DNA from: Candidatus Phyllobacterium onerii
GTDB taxonomy: Bacteria; Pseudomonadota; Alphaproteobacteria; Rhizobiales; Rhizobiaceae
Assembly: GCF_028331445.1 (NCBI RefSeq)
Contig: NZ_JAQMHX010000003.1
Location: 1-64,000, forward strand
DNA length: 64,000 bases
Direction: 5' to 3'
Part shown: piece after piece, positions 8,477 through 19,225 of the stretch
How positions within the stretch are numbered: the stretch's first letter is position 1
Layout of the letters: every line of letters begins with the position of its first letter
Translations under genes and position numbers: made by a program
Notes under the pieces: model-generated
The model's input: only the letters and a program-made list of their open reading frames with translations
The model's database searches: none
Told to the model about the DNA's origin: nothing

Positions 8477-10774
8477 ATGGCCAACGACCAAACGCCCAGC
8501 AACTCTGATCTCGAAGAAAGCGCGCTGTTCTATCATCGCTTTCCTCAGCCGGGTAAGCTGGAAATCCAGGCGACGAAGCCGCTTGGAAATCAGCGCGATC
8601 TTGCCCTTGCCTATTCTCCCGGTGTCGCTGCGCCATGTCTGGCAATTCACGAGAACCCAGCAACGGCCGCCGACTATACCAGCCGCGCCAATCTGGTGGC
8701 GGTCATCTCCAATGGCACCGCTGTCCTCGGCCTCGGCAATATCGGCCCGCTCGCGTCCAAGCCCGTCATGGAAGGCAAGGCTGTCCTTTTCAAGAAATTC
8801 GCCAACATCGACGTGTTCGATATCGAAATCGATGCACAGGAAATCAGCAAGATCGTCGATGTGGTAGCGGCTCTTGAGCCGACTTTCGGCGGCATCAATC
8901 TCGAAGACATCAAGTCGCCGGAATGTTTTGAGGTCGAAGAACAACTTCGCGCCAAAATGAACATCCCGGTGTTCCATGACGATCAGCACGGAACTGCCAT
9001 CATCGTGGCGGCGGCTATTCTCAACGGCATGGAACTTGCCGGAAAAGAGCTCTCCAAGATCAAGATCGTTGCTTCCGGGGCCGGCGCAGCGGCAATCGCT
9101 TGCCTGAATCTCCTGGTGAAGCTCGGCGTTGACCGCAAGAACATCTGGGTCTGTGATATCGATGGCGTCGTTTATGAGGGCCGCAATACGCTGATGGACC
9201 GCTGGAAATCGGTCTATGTGCAGAAAACCGATGCGCGTGTTCTCGCAGACGTCATTGGCGGAGCTGACGTTTTTCTCGGCCTTTCGGCGGCCGGTGTTCT
9301 GAAGCCCGAGTTGTTGAAGCAGATGGCACCGAACCCGTTGATCATGGCCTTGGCCAACCCCAACCCGGAGATCATGCCGGATGAGGCGCGCGCAGCGCGT
9401 GCCGATGCGATGATTTGTACGGGCCGTTCGGACTTTCCCAACCAGGTCAACAACGTCCTCTGCTTCCCCTTCATCTTCCGCGGCGCACTCGATTGCGGCG
9501 CACGGGCGATCAATGAGGAAATGAAGATGGCGGCAGTGCAGGCTATTGCCGCTCTGGCTCGCGAAGAACCATCGGACGTTGCCGCTCGCGCGTATTCGGG
9601 CGAGACGCCGACCTTCGGGCCGAAATACCTCATCCCCTCACCGTTCGATCAGCGCCTCATTCTAAGGATTGCACCGGCCGTTGCCAAAGCCGCGATGGAC
9701 ACCGGCGTAGCCGAACGTCCGATCGAGGATTTCGATGCCTATCTCGACCGGTTGAACCGCTTCGTCTTCCGCTCCGGCTTGATCATGAAGCCAATCTTCA
9801 CTGCAGCAAAAACGGCTGAGAAGAAGCGTGTCATCTATGCGGATGGCGAGGATGAACGGGTCTTGCGCGCAGCCCAGGTTGTGCTGGAAGAAGGCATCGC
9901 AATACCGACCCTGATTGGACGCCCGCAGGTCATAGAGACGCGTCTGCAACGCTATGGGTTGAAGATCAAGATCGGCACCGATTTCGATGTCATCAATCCC
10001 GAGGATGATCCGCGTTATCGCGATTACGTCGATCTGCTGCTCAATCTCACAGGAAGGCGGGGCACAACACCGGAAGTCGCTCGCACCATGGTCCGCGCTA
10101 GTGGCACCGTCATCGCAGCGCTTGCCATCGTTCGCGGTGAAGCCGACGCAATGATCTGCGGTCTTGAAGGCCGTTTCGAGCGGCACTTGCGTAATGTCGA
10201 CCAGATTATTGGAAAACTGGAGGGCATACGCAATTTCTCGGCGCTGAGCCTATTGATCTCGCAACGCGGCGTGCTGTTCCTGACCGACACCTATGTCAGC
10301 ATCGATCCGACTGCCGAGGAAATCGCCGAAAAAACGGTTCTTGCCGCCAACGAAATCCGCCGCTTCGGTATCGAGCCCAAGGCAGCCTTGCTCTCGCATT
10401 CCAATTTCGGCTCACGCGATTCCGAAAGTGCAGCAAAAATGCGGAGCGCATCAGAAATTCTGCGCGTCAAGGCGCCTGATCTGGAACAAGATGGCGAAAT
10501 GCATGGCGATTCCGCGCTTTCCGCGATTCTGCGCGAGCGCGTACTTCCGCATTCGCGGCTGAGCGACGAAGCCAATCTGCTGGTCTTCCCTAATCTCGAC
10601 GCGGCGAATATCACCCTCAACGTCGTCAAATCCGTCACCGATGCGTTGCATGTCGGTCCGATCCTGCTCGGTGCCGCCAAGCCCGCACATATCCTGACGC
10701 CGTCGGTCACATCGCGCGGTATCGTCAACATGACTGCACTGGCGGTGGTGGAAGCATCACAACGCGTTGATTAA
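8477..10774 (+). CDS. maeB: NADP-dependent malic enzyme with phosphotransacetylase-like C-terminal domain
   Basis: A 765-residue enzyme converting malate to pyruvate and CO2 with NAD(P) reduction. The ATG at 8477 is chosen because GGAGGA ends 8 nt before it; the open frame from 8414 is not needed. Residues about 15-160 are the malic N-domain ([12 protein letters not shown]), 165-405 the nucleotide-binding domain ([12 protein letters not shown]), and 430-760 a phosphotransacetylase-like domain that is regulatory and not catalytic in the rhizobial Dme/Tme enzymes. Length matches those enzymes. Whether NAD or NADP is preferred cannot be read with confidence. Confidence 0.93.
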   Translation: MANDQTPSNSDLEESALFYHRFPQPGKLEIQATKPLGNQRDLALAYSPGVAAPCLAIHENPATAADYTSRANLVAVISNGTAVLGLGNIGPLASKPVMEGKAVLFKKFANIDVFDIEIDAQEISKIVDVVAALEPTFGGINLEDIKSPECFEVEEQLRAKMNIPVFHDDQHGTAIIVAAAILNGMELAGKELSKIKIVASGAGAAAIACLNLLVKLGVDRKNIWVCDIDGVVYEGRNTLMDRWKSVYVQKTDARVLADVIGGADVFLGLSAAGVLKPELLKQMAPNPLIMALANPNPEIMPDEARAARADAMICTGRSDFPNQVNNVLCFPFIFRGALDCGARAINEEMKMAAVQAIAALAREEPSDVAARAYSGETPTFGPKYLIPSPFDQRLILRIAPAVAKAAMDTGVAERPIEDFDAYLDRLNRFVFRSGLIMKPIFTAAKTAEKKRVIYADGEDERVLRAAQVVLEEGIAIPTLIGRPQVIETRLQRYGLKIKIGTDFDVINPEDDPRYRDYVDLLLNLTGRRGTTPEVARTMVRASGTVIAALAIVRGEADAMICGLEGRFERHLRNVDQIIGKLEGIRNFSALSLLISQRGVLFLTDTYVSIDPTAEEIAEKTVLAANEIRRFGIEPKAALLSHSNFGSRDSESAAKMRSASEILRVKAPDLEQDGEMHGDSALSAILRERVLPHSRLSDEANLLVFPNLDAANITLNVVKSVTDALHVGPILLGAAKPAHILTPSVTSRGIVNMTALAVVEASQRVD

Positions 10775-10843
10775 CAGGCGGGTGTCTTATTGCTGCCGCA
10801 TGGCCGTGGCTGGTTCGTGCGCATTCACCCGCCTCGAATGCGC

Positions 10844-11788
10844 ATGACAATCTTGGGCCGCCGCATGTACCGGACATTCCAGATCGCCTTCATAGCAGCG
10901 ACCGCCGTCCTAGCGGCGACGCAACTTTCTTCCGCAAATTCAGATATTTGCTCGCGCATGCTGGACCGGCTCGACGAGCTCAACCGCAACGCCGATGTCG
11001 ATGATTTCGAACTCAGTTTGCGGCGTGACCGCGTCGAAGCCGCGCTGGATGCCAATAATTGTTCTGCCGTAGACGACCGCGTCTATGATGACCCGGAGCC
11101 GAACACGGCGGGTTCGCAGTCTTACGAGGTTCTGGGGAAAGAGCCGGAACCTGTCGAGCCGGAAATGAGTACGGCACCGGTCTATGGCGGTCGGTACCAG
11201 ACACTTTGCGTGCGCGCATGTGACGGCTACTACTTCCCGCTCTCCTATGAAACCGGCGCGGAGAATTTCTCACGCGATCAGGCGCAGTGTCAGTCCCAGT
11301 GTCCCGGCGCGAAGCTGTACTATCAGCCCACAGACAATCCAAATCCTGAAAGGATGACTTCGTTAAGCGGTGAAGATTACAAGGATATGCCGAATGCCTT
11401 CAAATTCAGGAAGGTAGGAGCCAATGGAACGCCGCAATGCGGTTGCCAGAGATCCGCCGCAAATTTCAGCACATTGGGCAATCCGGCGGCGGCGACATCG
11501 GCTACAGGAAAGCCCGGTGAACCAGCCAAAGTTGTCGAACCTGCGAAGCCTGTCGAACCTACAATTGAGCCGACCGTGCCGGCAGTTCAATCGACCGAAA
11601 ATCCGTCGTCCATCATTCAGCTGGGTGAACCTGCGACAACCAAGACGGAAGCGCCGCAGCCGCTGCCGCTTACCCGCGACAAGCCGATCGATCCGAACCG
11701 CAAGGTCAGGGTCGTCGGGCCAACGTTCCTTCCCGACCAAGAAGGGGCAATAAATCTGCGAGCTCCGGACCAGAAGACAGCCCAGTAA
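10844..11788 (+). CDS. DUF2865 domain-containing exported protein
   Basis: About 314 residues from an ATG at 10844; ATGs at 10790 and 10865 are possible and none has a good ribosome site. A signal peptide is plain (basic start, then a hydrophobic stretch ending near AATQLSSA). The core at about 110-205 has paired cysteines ([21 protein letters not shown]) typical of DUF2865, found mainly in Hyphomicrobiales with unknown function. The tail is rich in Pro, Glu, Ala and Lys, like a periplasmic linker. Its last 83 bp overlap the convergent gltX 3' end. Confidence 0.75.
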   Translation: MTILGRRMYRTFQIAFIAATAVLAATQLSSANSDICSRMLDRLDELNRNADVDDFELSLRRDRVEAALDANNCSAVDDRVYDDPEPNTAGSQSYEVLGKEPEPVEPEMSTAPVYGGRYQTLCVRACDGYYFPLSYETGAENFSRDQAQCQSQCPGAKLYYQPTDNPNPERMTSLSGEDYKDMPNAFKFRKVGANGTPQCGCQRSAANFSTLGNPAAATSATGKPGEPAKVVEPAKPVEPTIEPTVPAVQSTENPSSIIQLGEPATTKTEAPQPLPLTRDKPIDPNRKVRVVGPTFLPDQEGAINLRAPDQKTAQ

Positions 11789-13079
11789 GCGCGATGCGCA
11801 GTGGCATGAACAGCGGCTTGCCCTTGCGTCCGCTCTGGGCTTTCACCGCATCGGTCCACAGCTTCCAGGTCTCGCGGTTCCAAGGCTCGGGTGGCAGTAG
11901 ATCGAATGCGGCACGAACGAATTCGCGGTCCTCTTCGGCAAGCTGTTCATCCGTCGCAGGACCGTCCTTGATGATCTCCCACCAACCGGTCGCATCCGAA
12001 ATACGCGAAAGATTGCCCCGAACTGCGAGCCAGAATTCTTCCGCGCGGTCGCCCTCGATGCCAAGCGCTGCAAGACGGTCGTATGCTTGTGCGTAGGGCA
12101 TTGCGTGGATCAGGGCACGGTTGAGCGCATCCAGTTCAGCCGGGTCGAACTTCGAAGCCGATTTGGAGGTTGCCGCTGGGTCGAAAATATCGGCCAACGT
12201 CGCCATGTCAGGTACGGCAGTCACATTCTCCGACGTTCCAATCAACACGGCAAGACTGGCCACAGCCATTGGTTCATAGCCGTCACGCCGTAAACTGCCG
12301 ATCGAAAGCGCGCCGGTGCGCTTGGAAATCCCCTCTCCCGACGCCGTTGTCAGGAGATTGATGTGACCAAGTTCGGGAACCTTGGCACCCAGAGCCTCGA
12401 TGATCGAAATCTGCACGCCACTATTGGTAATGTGGTCGTTGCCGCGGATGATATGAGAGATGTCCATGTCGATGTCGTCAACGACCGAAGTGAACGTGTA
12501 GAGATAGGTGCCATCTTCCCGGACCAGAACTGGATCGGAGAGCGAGGCGAGATCAACCGTTTCCCTGTCTCGCACAAGATCGTCCCAGTGAACTTCAGTC
12601 CTCGTTACTGAAAACGGATCGTCCTTGAAGTTTGGCAGAAGGAAGCGCCAATGCGGCCGGCGCCCTTCCGCCTCAAGCTTTTCCCTGTCGGCTGGCGTCA
12701 GCTTCAGGGCATCGCGTCCATAGATTGGCGGGAGACGCCGCGCCAGGCGCAGCTTGCGCTTGCGTTCAAGTTCCTCGGCAGTCTCATAGCAGGGATAAAG
12801 CACTCCCGCTGCCTTGAGTCTCTCCGCCGCAGCGTCATAAATCGGGATACGCTTCGACTGGTATTCGACGCGCACTGGTTTGATGCCCAGCCAGTCGAGG
12901 TCCGCGATCGTCGCCTCGGCATATTCCGTCTTGGAACGAACAGTATCCGTATCGTCAAAGCGCAAGATGAATTGGCCATTGTTCTTGAGGGCGAAAAGCC
13001 AGTTGAACAAGGCAATACGCGTATTGCCAATGTGGATATAGCCGGTCGGAGACGGTGCAAAACGGACGGTGATGGTCAT
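11706..13079 (-). CDS. gltX: Glutamyl-tRNA synthetase
   Basis: A 457-residue class I synthetase that charges tRNA with glutamate. The HIGH-type motif is HIGN (about residue 16-19) after RFAPSPTG, and the KMSKS-type loop is ISKRTG. Alphaproteobacteria commonly carry two gltX paralogues; this may be either, and only one is visible here. The C-terminal coding region overlaps the DUF2865 gene on the other strand by 83 bp, though the two reading frames both look conserved in character to the end. Confidence 0.93.
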   Translation of the reverse strand: MTITVRFAPSPTGYIHIGNTRIALFNWLFALKNNGQFILRFDDTDTVRSKTEYAEATIADLDWLGIKPVRVEYQSKRIPIYDAAAERLKAAGVLYPCYETAEELERKRKLRLARRLPPIYGRDALKLTPADREKLEAEGRRPHWRFLLPNFKDDPFSVTRTEVHWDDLVRDRETVDLASLSDPVLVREDGTYLYTFTSVVDDIDMDISHIIRGNDHITNSGVQISIIEALGAKVPELGHINLLTTASGEGISKRTGALSIGSLRRDGYEPMAVASLAVLIGTSENVTAVPDMATLADIFDPAATSKSASKFDPAELDALNRALIHAMPYAQAYDRLAALGIEGDRAEEFWLAVRGNLSRISDATGWWEIIKDGPATDEQLAEEDREFVRAAFDLLPPEPWNRETWKLWTDAVKAQSGRKGKPLFMPLRIALTGLSSGPELADLLPLLGREGTLARRP

Positions 13080-13113
13080 GCGTGCGGCATATCCGATAGA
13101 GCCAGCAATGGCA

Positions 13114-13143
13114 ATATGGGCCGCGCTCGCACGCGGCCCATAT
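13114..13143 (-). terminator. Strong hairpin downstream of the ABC exporter gene
   Basis: A perfect 12-bp stem (ATATGGGCCGCG and its complement) with a 6-base loop starts right after the ABC exporter stop. There is no long T run, so it may act as a terminator or as mRNA 3'-end protection. Confidence 0.6.
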
Positions 13144-13144
13144 C

Positions 13145-14959
13145 TTAGTCATCGTTGAGGACAAGCCCCTTGGTCAGCTCAAGCGTCTGCAACTCGAACA
13201 AACCGCGGTAGATACCGCCATTGAGCCCGATCAATGCCTCGTGGTTACCCTCTTCGGCAATACGGCCATGCTCAAAAACCAGGAGCCGGTCGAGCGAGCG
13301 CACAGTCGACAGGCGGTGTGCGATCACCAATGTCGTCCGTCCCAGCATCAGCCGCTCCATCGCCTGCTGGATCAGCATTTCCGATTCTGAATCGAGGCTG
13401 GAGGTCGCCTCGTCCAGAATGAGAACGGGAGCATCCGCAAGGAACGCCCGGGCAATGGCCACTCTCTGGCGCTCGCCGCCTGAAAGCTTGACACCGCGTT
13501 CGCCGACCAGCGTGCTATACCCCTTCGGCAACGCCGAGATGAAGTCATGCGCGCTGGCCTGTCTTGCCGCCTCTTCGATCTCACCCTGCGTGGCACCGGG
13601 CCGGGCATAGGCGATATTCTCCGCCAGCGAACGGTGAAACAGGATCGGCTCCTGTTGCACGATAGCGATCTGCTGGCGGAGCGAAGCCTGTGTGATCCCG
13701 GCAATATCCTGACCATCGATCAGGATCCGGCCCGACTTCACATCGTGCAATCGCTGGATCAGCTTGACGAACGTCGTCTTGCCCGAACCCGAATGACCAA
13801 CCAGGCCGACACGTTCGCCTGCCCGGATCGTCACCGAAAACCGGTCATAAAGCGGCAGGCGATGTGCTCCATAGTGGAACGTCACATTGTCAAACTCGAT
13901 CTTGCCATTGCTGATCCGGATCGGCTTCGCGCCGGGCCTGTCTTCAATGCCAAGCGGTTGACTCTGGATATCAACAAGCTCCTCCATGTCGTTGACCGAA
14001 CGCTGCAAATTGCGGATGTGCATGCCGACCTCCCGCAAATAGCCCTGCAGGATGAAGAACGAGGTGAGGACGAAGGTGATATCACCCGCACTTGCCTGCC
14101 CCTTCGACCACAGGATCAGCGCGAAACCGATGACCGCAGCCCGTAGCACCAGCAGCATCGTTCCTTGAGATGTCCCGTTCCAGGTACCACGAACCCAGGT
14201 GCGCGCCGTCCGGTCCCTCCATTTCGTCAGAACCTTGGCGAGACGCGCATCCTCACGGCTTTCCGCACCGAAACCCTTCACTACCATGTTGCAACTAACG
14301 GCGTCAGCCAGCGAACCGCCAAGCTTTGTGTCCCAACGATTGGCAAGGCGTGCCATGGGTGCCACGTACCCGAGCGACAGCGATGCCGTGACTGCAACGA
14401 ACAGCAACGATCCAATGCCGATGATGAGGCCCATCAACGGCCAGTACCACGCCATCAGCGCCGTCGAACCAATCAGCATGATGACCGACGGAAACAGCGC
14501 CAACAGCAGCGTATCGTTCAACAAGTCCAGCGCCCACATGCCACGTGTTACCTTGCGCACTGTTGAGCCGGCAAAGCTGTTGGCATGCCACTCCGTCGAG
14601 AACCGCTGGATGCGATAAAACGCACCCGAGGCAATCTCCGTCATCATGTTCAAGGTCAGATCAACGATCTGCATGAAGGTGATGTGCCGCAAGATGATTG
14701 CACCGAGCGACAAGGCAAGAAGTGTCGAGAACGCAGCAATTGCTGCATTCCAGACGACTGCCTCGGTGGCGTGACCGTTGACCACAGCATCGACCAGCCG
14801 GCCAGAATAGAGCGGCGTCAACACGTCGGCCAGTGTCGACAGCAACACTGCACCAGCAATGACGGCGATACGCACCGGCTGTCGCTGCCAGTGTAACCAG
14901 GTGAAACCAAGAACGCTGCGGAATGCACCGCCGCGCAGGTCTTTACGAAATAAAGCCAT
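13145..14959 (-). CDS. ABC exporter, fused permease and ATPase
   Basis: About 604 residues from the ATG at 14959; a start at 15007 is also open. The N-terminal half has about six transmembrane segments, and the C-terminal half is an ATPase with Walker A GHSGSGKT, signature LSGGERQ and Walker [13 protein letters not shown]. It is a half transporter that should dimerise. The layout fits the MsbA/lipid and multidrug exporter class; the substrate is unknown. It stands alone: gltX lies downstream and a 359-bp spacer upstream. Confidence 0.88.
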   Translation of the reverse strand: MALFRKDLRGGAFRSVLGFTWLHWQRQPVRIAVIAGAVLLSTLADVLTPLYSGRLVDAVVNGHATEAVVWNAAIAAFSTLLALSLGAIILRHITFMQIVDLTLNMMTEIASGAFYRIQRFSTEWHANSFAGSTVRKVTRGMWALDLLNDTLLLALFPSVIMLIGSTALMAWYWPLMGLIIGIGSLLFVAVTASLSLGYVAPMARLANRWDTKLGGSLADAVSCNMVVKGFGAESREDARLAKVLTKWRDRTARTWVRGTWNGTSQGTMLLVLRAAVIGFALILWSKGQASAGDITFVLTSFFILQGYLREVGMHIRNLQRSVNDMEELVDIQSQPLGIEDRPGAKPIRISNGKIEFDNVTFHYGAHRLPLYDRFSVTIRAGERVGLVGHSGSGKTTFVKLIQRLHDVKSGRILIDGQDIAGITQASLRQQIAIVQQEPILFHRSLAENIAYARPGATQGEIEEAARQASAHDFISALPKGYSTLVGERGVKLSGGERQRVAIARAFLADAPVLILDEATSSLDSESEMLIQQAMERLMLGRTTLVIAHRLSTVRSLDRLLVFEHGRIAEEGNHEALIGLNGGIYRGLFELQTLELTKGLVLNDD

Positions 14960-15318
14960 GACGATTGTCCGATGCGAATGCGCACCAGCCTCAATAGAAA
15001 AATGCAAACGAGAATGCCGTGAAAAAGAAGACAGAATCAGTACGGCATGAATGATCTGGCAACTCGCCTGAATACAGGAAAGGCCATTATCGGCGATGAG
15101 TTACCTTGACCGGTGAAGTCAATCGAAAGGCAATAAGCCTTTCGTCATCACGTGTCAGGAACGAGCGCCGCCCCGCGGGGACATAAACATGGGTGCCATT
15201 CGAGAACCTCCCGGTCGTTATTGCCGGAGGTCGGCTTATAGTTGAATCGTTTTGCGCCGCCAAGTGTCTTTTTCCAGCGGTCGGTTTTCGAGAATCAGGT
15301 GCGGCGAGATTGCAACAG
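14960..15318. other. Intergenic spacer with a small perfect hairpin
   Basis: This stretch between nadE and the ABC exporter has no supported gene. A hairpin at 15124-15144 (CGAAAGGC, loop AATAA, GCCTTTCG) is the only clear structure and may mark the end of the nadE transcript, though it lies about 175 bp after the stop and lacks a T run. The exporter promoter should be within about 150 bp of 14959. Confidence 0.5.
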
Positions 15319-16995
15319 TTACTGCGATCGATCCCGGAACCGGTTGGTGATGGGATAGCGCCGATCACGGCCGAAATTCTTCTTCGTTACCTTGACGCCT
15401 GGGGCCGATTGGCGGCGTTTGTATTCGGCAATGTAGAGCAGGTGTTCGATACGCTCTACCGTCGCGCGGTCATGCCCGCGTTCGACAATTTCATCGACGC
15501 CCATCTCGTGTTCAACGAGGCATTCGAGGATATCATCGAGAACCGGATAAGGCGGCAGCGAATCCTGGTCAGTCTGATTTTCCCGCAGCTCTGCCGAGGG
15601 CGCCTTGCTGATGATATTCACCGGAATAACTTCGCCAGACGGACCCAGGCCGCCCGCAGGGACGTTCTTATTGCGCCACTCCGACATGGCATAGACCTGC
15701 ATCTTGTAGAGGTCCTTGATCGGATTGTAGCCACCATTCATATCGCCATAGAGCGTGGCGTAGCCGACCGACATTTCCGACTTGTTGCCCGTGGTGACAA
15801 CCATGGAACCGAACTTGTTGGAAATCGCCATAAGGATGGTACCGCGGGCACGACTTTGCAGGTTCTCCTCGGTTATGCCCTCCTTGGTGCCTTCAAAGGT
15901 GGGTGCAAGCGCTTTGAGGAAGCCCTCGACCGGCTCAAAGATCGGGACGATATCATAGCGGCAGCCAAGCATCTTGGCGCAGTCCTCGGCGTCCTTAAGC
16001 GAGTCCTTCGACGTATAGGTGTAAGGCATCATGACAGCCCGCAGGCGTTCCTCGCCTAGTGCGTCCACCGCGAGCGCGGCGCAGATTGCAGAGTCGATGC
16101 CGCCAGACAGACCAAGCACAACGTCCTTGAAGCCGTTCTTGTTGACGTAGTCACGCAGGCCAAGCATGCAGGCGCGGTAGTTCGCTTCCTCCCCTTCAGG
16201 GATCCGCGACATCGGTCCTTCAGTGCAGGTCCAGCCATCTGCGCCGCGTCGCCATGTCGTGACGATCAGTTGCTCCTCGAACTGCGACATCTGGAAGGCA
16301 AGATTTTTGTCGCCATTGAACGCGAAGGAAGCACCGTCGAAAATCAGGTCGTCCTGTCCGCCAAGCTGATTGGCGAAAATCAATGGCAACCCCGTCTCAA
16401 TCACCTGGCGTAGCGCCACCTGATAACGCACATCGACCTTGCCGCGATAATAGGGAGAGCCATTCGGCACGCAGAGAATTTCCGCACCACTCTCCGCCAA
16501 TGTCTCGCAAACACCGAGATCGCCCCAGATATCCTCGCAGATCGGAATGCCGATGCGAACGCCGCGAAAGTTGACCGGACCGGGCATTGGACCGGCCTGG
16601 AACACACGCTTTTCGTCGAACTCGCCATAATTGGGCAGATCGACCTTGAAACGTTCCGCAATAACCTTGCCGCCATCCAGCACCATGACCGAGTTGTGCA
16701 GGCCGGTCTCGCGCTTCAGGGGCGTGCCGACAACTACGCCAGGTCCGCCATCCGCAGTGTCCAAAGCGAACTCCTGGACTGCCTTCTCGCAAGCGTCCAT
16801 GAAGGCGCGCTTCAACACCAGATCCTCCGGCGGATAACCGGAAATGAAAAGCTCGGTGTAGAGGACCAGATCGGCGCCTTGACGTGCAGCGTCAGCTCGA
16901 GCCTCGCGTGCCTTTACCAGATTGCCCCTGATATCGCCCAGCACTGGATTGAGCTGAGCGATGGCGATACGGAGAATGTCGGGATTTTTGCTCAT
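15319..16995 (-). CDS. nadE: Glutamine-dependent NAD+ synthase
   Basis: About 558 residues; an ATG three codons upstream (17004) is equally open and neither start has a good ribosome site. The N-terminal nitrilase-type glutaminase shows the Glu-Lys-Cys triad in TELFISGYPPEDL, KVDLPNYGEFDEKR and PICEDIWGD. The C-terminal synthetase has the ATP pyrophosphatase loop LSGGIDSA and the GNKSE motif. It makes NAD from deamido-NAD, ATP and glutamine in the cytosol. The family length (about 550-580) fits. dgkA follows upstream with a 53-bp gap. Confidence 0.95.
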   Translation of the reverse strand: MSKNPDILRIAIAQLNPVLGDIRGNLVKAREARADAARQGADLVLYTELFISGYPPEDLVLKRAFMDACEKAVQEFALDTADGGPGVVVGTPLKRETGLHNSVMVLDGGKVIAERFKVDLPNYGEFDEKRVFQAGPMPGPVNFRGVRIGIPICEDIWGDLGVCETLAESGAEILCVPNGSPYYRGKVDVRYQVALRQVIETGLPLIFANQLGGQDDLIFDGASFAFNGDKNLAFQMSQFEEQLIVTTWRRGADGWTCTEGPMSRIPEGEEANYRACMLGLRDYVNKNGFKDVVLGLSGGIDSAICAALAVDALGEERLRAVMMPYTYTSKDSLKDAEDCAKMLGCRYDIVPIFEPVEGFLKALAPTFEGTKEGITEENLQSRARGTILMAISNKFGSMVVTTGNKSEMSVGYATLYGDMNGGYNPIKDLYKMQVYAMSEWRNKNVPAGGLGPSGEVIPVNIISKAPSAELRENQTDQDSLPPYPVLDDILECLVEHEMGVDEIVERGHDRATVERIEHLLYIAEYKRRQSAPGVKVTKKNFGRDRRYPITNRFRDRSQ

Positions 16996-17048
16996 AATGA
17001 ACATATATCGTTTCGTTGGTGGAAAAACAATGTTTGATCAAGCAGTGG

Positions 17049-17399
17049 TCAGGAAAAAAACACGCTCCACACGGTGTAGGCCCAAACGGTAGCGACGAGG
17101 ATAACCGAGATCAGCACCGCAAGCGATCCGCAATCCTTGGCGATCTGGATCTCGCGATGAAAATCCAGTGAAACCGCATCACAGGCGGCCTCGATGCCGG
17201 TATTGAGCACTTCGATCATGATCAGAAACAGTACCGATCCCGTAAGGAGCAGGAACGAAAGACCGGTCGGCGCGATGAGGGCCGCAGCGGGAATGGCAAG
17301 AATGAACAGCATAAGTTCCTGCTGAACTGCCTTCTCATGCTGCGCCAGATGCTTCAGCGCACGCATGGAATTTATGAATGCGAGTACCAGACGCTGCAT
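17049..17399 (-). CDS. dgkA: Diacylglycerol kinase
   Basis: A 116-residue inner-membrane enzyme with three hydrophobic segments that phosphorylates diacylglycerol to phosphatidate. The hallmark region EVLNTGIEAACDAVSLD followed by AKDCGSLAV is clear. It recycles diacylglycerol, and in this genome it would compete with Agt for the diacylglycerol released by PlcP (inference). Confidence 0.93.
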   Translation of the reverse strand: MQRLVLAFINSMRALKHLAQHEKAVQQELMLFILAIPAAALIAPTGLSFLLLTGSVLFLIMIEVLNTGIEAACDAVSLDFHREIQIAKDCGSLAVLISVILVATVWAYTVWSVFFS

Positions 17400-17447
17400 G
17401 CCCGCTCCCGAGTTGTTACGGCAGGTATAAGGAGAGTTGGGCTCGCG

Positions 17448-17876
17448 TCAATCCTGTCCGTCGGACGCTACCACGACTCCGCCGCCACTCCTTGCATATT
17501 TGGGCAGGTGATCGTCAATCTGGTAATAGTCGCCCTTGTTCTCGACAAAGATATGACTTTCTCCATGCAGGCTGGACGGCTGATCGAATGATCCCGCCAT
17601 GACGGAAATATAATCGAGATCCTTGTGCTTCCAGAAGAGCACTGAGCCGCAATTCTTGCAGAAGCCACGGTGGGCAAATTCACTCGCCGCATACCAGCTG
17701 ATATTTTCTTCACCGGAAATGTCGATCGAATCGTCCTGCACGTTCGTCGCAGCGTAAAAATGGCCCGACTGTTTGCGGCATTGCGAGCAATGGCAGTAGA
17801 CGACACCACGCAGCTTGCCGCGCGTTTCGAAATGTACTCTGCCGCACAGGCATGAACCCCGATGCAAGTCCACCAT
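17448..17876 (-). CDS. GFA family zinc-binding protein (CENP-V/GFA domain)
   Basis: About 142 residues from the ATG at 17876, just before the conserved RGSCLCG block. An upstream ATG at 17939 directly follows the nhaA stop (TGAATG) and would give 163 residues. Zinc ligands are visible as CLCG, CHCSQC and FCKNCG. Members are called glutathione-dependent formaldehyde-activating enzymes, but most have no shown activity. It is probably cotranscribed with nhaA. Confidence 0.82.
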   Translation of the reverse strand: MVDLHRGSCLCGRVHFETRGKLRGVVYCHCSQCRKQSGHFYAATNVQDDSIDISGEENISWYAASEFAHRGFCKNCGSVLFWKHKDLDYISVMAGSFDQPSSLHGESHIFVENKGDYYQIDDHLPKYARSGGGVVVASDGQD

Positions 17877-17939
17877 GCTCTGACCCCGTTTATTGTTGAG
17901 AACAAACATAGGCGATGCCACAGGCGCCGCCTTTCGCAT

Positions 17940-19115
17940 TCACGTCTTTGCCGGACGCTTCGAAGACAGAGTGAGCAGGAAAGCTCCGAAGACCGCTGAC
18001 AGCAACGAACCGAGTAGAACGCCGAGCTTGGTTTCATCCTGCAACAATGGGGAATTCGCATAGGCAAGCAGGCCGATGAACAGGCTCATCGTGAAGCCGA
18101 TCCCACAAAGCGTAGCCACACCATACATTTGCAGCCAGCTGGTGCCGACAGGCCGTTCGGCCAGACGAAGCTTGATCGCCAGCCAGGCAAAGGAGAACAC
18201 GCCGATCTGCTTGCCGACAAACAGGCCGGCTGCCACGCCGAGCGGAACCGGATCGGCAAGGTTCGACAGCGACACGTTGCTGAAGGAAACGCCGGCGTTG
18301 GCGAAACCGAAGATTGGCACGATCAGAAAGCCAACCCACGGCTGAATAGCATGCTCGAGTTCGACCAGCGGCGAATCGACCTCCCCCTTCGCGCCGCGCA
18401 TGGGAATAGCTAAGGCCAGTAGCACACCGGCAATCGTTGCATGGATCCCCGATTTGAAGACGAGGATCCAGAGGATCACCCCGAGAACGAGATAAGCCCA
18501 AAGCCTAACGATACCCGTCATGTTCATCAGCATAAGTATCGTGAACACGGCGGCGACACCGACCAACGCAGGAATGTTCAATCCCTCCGTATAAAACAAG
18601 GCAATGATGATGACCGCACCCAGATCATCGATGATGGCGAGGGCCGTCAGAAAGACCTTCACTTGTATCGGAACGCGCGACCCGAGCAACGACAGAACGC
18701 CCAGCGAAAAGGCGATATCGGTGGCGGTCGGGATGGCCCAACCGCGAACTGTCTCACCCTCATTAAAGGCAAGAAAGATCAGTGCGGGAACGACCATACC
18801 ACCGACGGCGGCAAACCCTGGCAGTGCGCGCCGCGACCAGCTCGACAGTTGACCGCTGATCATCTCCCGCTTGATTTCCAGGCCAACCAACAGGAAAAAC
18901 ACGGCCATAAGCGCATCGTTCACCCAATGAAGGATGCTCAGACCGCCAACATAAGTCTTCAGCAGACCGAAATAATCTTCGCTCAAGGGAGAGTTGGCGG
19001 CAATCAGTGCCAGCGCCGCGACCGCCATCAGAATGATGCCGCCGGAGGCCTCACTCTCAATGAACGAACGGAAAGACGCTGACAGGCGGATTCGGCGGAC
19101 GGGTTTTGGATCCAT
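17940..19115 (-). CDS. nhaA: Na+/H+ antiporter NhaA
   Basis: A 391-residue inner-membrane antiporter with about 12 helices. The ion-binding aspartate pair is visible in [10 protein letters not shown], and the N-terminal [17 protein letters not shown] region is typical. It exports Na+ (or Li+) in exchange for protons and helps pH and salt balance. The length matches the family (about 388-400). Confidence 0.95.
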   Translation of the reverse strand: MDPKPVRRIRLSASFRSFIESEASGGIILMAVAALALIAANSPLSEDYFGLLKTYVGGLSILHWVNDALMAVFFLLVGLEIKREMISGQLSSWSRRALPGFAAVGGMVVPALIFLAFNEGETVRGWAIPTATDIAFSLGVLSLLGSRVPIQVKVFLTALAIIDDLGAVIIIALFYTEGLNIPALVGVAAVFTILMLMNMTGIVRLWAYLVLGVILWILVFKSGIHATIAGVLLALAIPMRGAKGEVDSPLVELEHAIQPWVGFLIVPIFGFANAGVSFSNVSLSNLADPVPLGVAAGLFVGKQIGVFSFAWLAIKLRLAERPVGTSWLQMYGVATLCGIGFTMSLFIGLLAYANSPLLQDETKLGVLLGSLLSAVFGAFLLTLSSKRPAKT

Positions 19116-19178
19116 GAGACCTTGATAGAATCTCGAACGGCAAAACTCCAGCCCAAACGTTTTGATTATTGAAATTGA

Positions 19179-19205
19179 AGAAGGCGGCCCAAAAGACCGC
19201 CTTCT
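19179..19205 (-). terminator. Terminator after aroG
   Basis: A 9-bp stem (AGAAGGCGG with its complement, 9-nt loop) followed on the minus strand by TTCAATTTCAAT. It lies 21 bp after the aroG stop and before the nhaA start, so it separates the two transcripts. Confidence 0.8.
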
Positions 19206-19225
19206 ATTTCACGAATACCTGAAGA

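Noticed and set aside
15087-15368. 93-codon minus-strand frame after nadE
   Set aside because: It overlaps the nadE end, spans a hairpin, and shows no ribosome site or known family.
15193-16059. 288-codon frame opposite nadE
   Set aside because: It is antisense to an intact NAD synthase gene, and its sequence has no family features.
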